A stretch of DNA of 7,611 nucleotides, taken from assembly GCA_028705545.1 (NCBI GenBank), contig JAQWDG010000077.1, positions 1 through 7,611 of the forward strand, read 5' to 3'. Below are positions 6,649 to 7,611 of this stretch, piece by piece. Numbering within the stretch: position 1 is the stretch's first letter; each line of letters begins with the position of its first letter. This DNA comes from Methanoregula sp. GTDB taxonomy: Archaea > Halobacteriota > Methanomicrobia > Methanomicrobiales > Methanospirillaceae. The translations under genes were made by a program, and so were the position numbers. A model generated the notes under the pieces. It made no database searches, was not told where the DNA came from, and saw only the letters and a program-made list of their open reading frames with translations.

Positions 6649-6695
6649 CCGGATCGCAAATGCCCGGGTTTTATTGCCCGGGAACTGCGATCCGG
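6649..6695. repeat. 47-bp inverted repeat with TATA-like loop in the divergent intergenic region
   Basis: Outer arms CCGGATCGCA (6649-6658) and TGCGATCCGG (6686-6695) are perfect 10-bp inverted copies. Inner arms CCCGGG (6663-6668) and CCCGGG (6677-6682) continue the symmetry. AATG on the left and AAC on the right are unpaired, and the 8-base loop is TTTTATTG. GCCCGGG also occurs as a direct repeat (6662-6668 and 6676-6682). The loop contains the only good TATA candidate for the 71-residue gene. A protein bound to the symmetric arms would cover that promoter, so an operator is the first guess. A DNA cruciform or a terminator-like hairpin are alternatives. Confidence 0.8.
6669..6675 (+). promoter_or_regulatory. 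TATA element of the 71-aa gene, inside the inverted repeat
   Basis: TTTTATT lies at the centre of the inverted repeat. It predicts a transcription start near 6698 and a leader of about 13 bases that carries AGGA (6701-6704) at suitable spacing before ATG 6711. Confidence 0.45.
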
Positions 6696-6710
6696 TAAAC
6701 AGGAAAATCC

Positions 6711-6926
6711 ATGACAATAACAAACCGTGAGGCATTGCTCAATTCCGGTGCAATCCTGCTCCTGGCTGCAACCGTCCTCTTCTTTATGGGGGTCTATATG
6801 TCGGGAGCTTTTTCCCTGTTTACGGCCCTGAGATCCGGAATGTCCATTCTCCTTTTCATGGCTGCGGTCTGTGTCATCTTCGGCATATACTGCTGGCTCA
6901 AGGCGTTTATGGTAAAAGATGACTGA
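6711..6926 (+). CDS. Small two-segment membrane protein (71 aa)
   Basis: Two hydrophobic segments, about residues 13-30 (GAILLLAATVLFFMGVYM) and 43-63 (GMSILLFMAAVCVIFGIYCWL), are joined by a short loop (SGAFSLFTALRS). Both ends are short and polar. The start has AGGA 6-7 bases upstream. It diverges from the lipoprotein gene and is followed after 80 bp by the membrane-anchored regulator on the same strand, so the two may be cotranscribed. If so, it could be a membrane partner of the regulator, but this is only positional. It has the same overall size and hairpin layout as the 72-residue protein at 2131-1913 but lacks its coiled-coil tail, and I see no sequence similarity. The family is not recognised. 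Confidence 0.82.
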   Translation: MTITNREALLNSGAILLLAATVLFFMGVYMSGAFSLFTALRSGMSILLFMAAVCVIFGIYCWLKAFMVKDD

Positions 6927-7006
6927 TCCTGGAAATCCTGTTTTGATCCGCGTGCCGCAAACACAGATCATAATCCTCAAGACCCCTTCACCACACATAT
7001 TCTTTT

Positions 7007-7611
7007 ATGGACACTGACAGGCTCGGCATTATCATTACGGCAGCCTGCCTGATCTTCCTCTTTTTTGCCGTGCCCATGTCCGGCCTTTTAAACAACGGGT
7101 ATGTAGTAACGCCGGCAACGGATGCGGATATCGCAGCGGCAGAAACGGACTCCTCTGGTGCGGATCCCGTAGAAGTCACATTCTGGGAACTCCCGCCCCG
7201 GGTGATACTGATCGATATAGTCATGTCAGTCTCTCCACTCCTTCTCTACCCGCTGGAACTCTTCTTTTTTGTCAAAATGTTCGGGTATCTCGGTTACCGG
7301 AAAATTACTGCTGCAAGCGTACTCACGAACGCAACGCGCCAGAAAATTTTTGATACTATTTCGGCAAACCCCGGTATTTATTTCACGGGCATTGCCGAGA
7401 AGACCGGGACCGCCCGAAGCACGCTCCGCTACCACCTTGCACTCCTGAAACTTACCGGAAAGATCACGGCATTTTCATCGGGATCCGATATCCGGTATTT
7501 CGAGAATTCCGGAAAATTTTCCGAAACCGAACAGAAAATCCTCGCTCTTTTGCACAACGGCAGGGACCGGATCATCTGCGAGTACCTGATCCGGAACCCG
7601 GCAACAACGCG
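7007..7611 (+). CDS. Membrane-anchored winged-helix transcription regulator, partial (C-terminus beyond right edge)
   Basis: 201 complete codons are visible. Membrane segments at about 7-26 (GIIITAACLIFLFFAVPMSG) and 66-90 (VILIDIVMSVSPLLLYPLELFFFV) flank an acidic loop (about 27-64) that probably faces outside. The cytoplasmic part holds a winged helix: RQKIFDTISANP (111-122), FTGIAEKTGTARSTLRYHLALLKLTGKI (126-153, with recognition helix ARSTLRYHLALLKLTG) and a wing ending DIRYFE (161-166). A second winged helix begins at SETEQKILALL (172-182) and runs off the edge, giving the tandem layout known for membrane-bound archaeal regulators. The start has no clear ribosome binding site. TCATAATCC at 6968-6976 may be a weak TATA, or the gene is read from the 71-residue gene. 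Signal and targets are unknown; nearby promoters are candidates. Confidence 0.88.
   Translation, partial: MDTDRLGIIITAACLIFLFFAVPMSGLLNNGYVVTPATDADIAAAETDSSGADPVEVTFWELPPRVILIDIVMSVSPLLLYPLELFFFVKMFGYLGYRKITAASVLTNATRQKIFDTISANPGIYFTGIAEKTGTARSTLRYHLALLKLTGKITAFSSGSDIRYFENSGKFSETEQKILALLHNGRDRIICEYLIRNPATT

Noticed and set aside
1..7611. Insertion sequence, CRISPR or tRNA features
   Set aside because: No transposase-like frame, no regularly spaced repeats, and no cloverleaf-like sequence seen on either strand.

Overview
The window looks like a chromosomal segment of a methanogenic archaeon, most likely of the Methanomicrobiales (Methanoregula-like). This is an inference from style, not from a marker gene. 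The signs are archaeal TATA boxes, at least one promoter placed for a leaderless mRNA, an archaeal lipobox, many N-glycosylation sequons in exported proteins, frequent TCCGG/CCGGA words, and a membrane-anchored winged-helix regulator of a type common in this group. No RNA gene, CRISPR array or recognisable transposon was found.

Layout. From the left edge to about 6560 every supported gene lies on the minus strand. (1) 1-657 is the N-terminal part of a membrane-anchored protein of unknown function. (2) 2131-796 is a two-gene unit: a 72-residue protein with two membrane segments and a coiled-coil tail, then a 370-residue exported cysteine-containing glycoprotein, with its own TATA box near 2246. 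(3) 2253-2780 holds no convincing gene. (4) 5491-2781 is a tight unit: a 523-residue DUF2330-family protein with a membrane-embedded C-terminus, a 154-residue membrane-anchored protein, a 39-codon ORF joined by an ATGA overlap, and a 175-residue type I membrane protein. (5) 6559-5735 is a 274-residue lipoprotein. Two plus-strand genes diverge from it: a 71-residue two-segment membrane protein and, running off the right edge, a membrane-anchored winged-helix transcription regulator.

How the genes may work together. Nearly every product is exported, lipid-anchored or membrane-embedded with an outward-facing domain, so this is an envelope or cell-surface locus. The regulator has a short outside loop between two membrane segments and a cytoplasmic DNA-binding part. 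It could report envelope state to the neighbouring promoters, but that link is inferred from position only. The most notable non-coding feature is a 47-bp inverted repeat (6649-6695) with a TATA-like sequence in its loop, in the divergent intergenic region. Part of it (TGCGATCCGGTAAACAGG) recurs with one mismatch just upstream of the leftmost gene, and its CCGGTAAACA core recurs a third time at 5675-5684.
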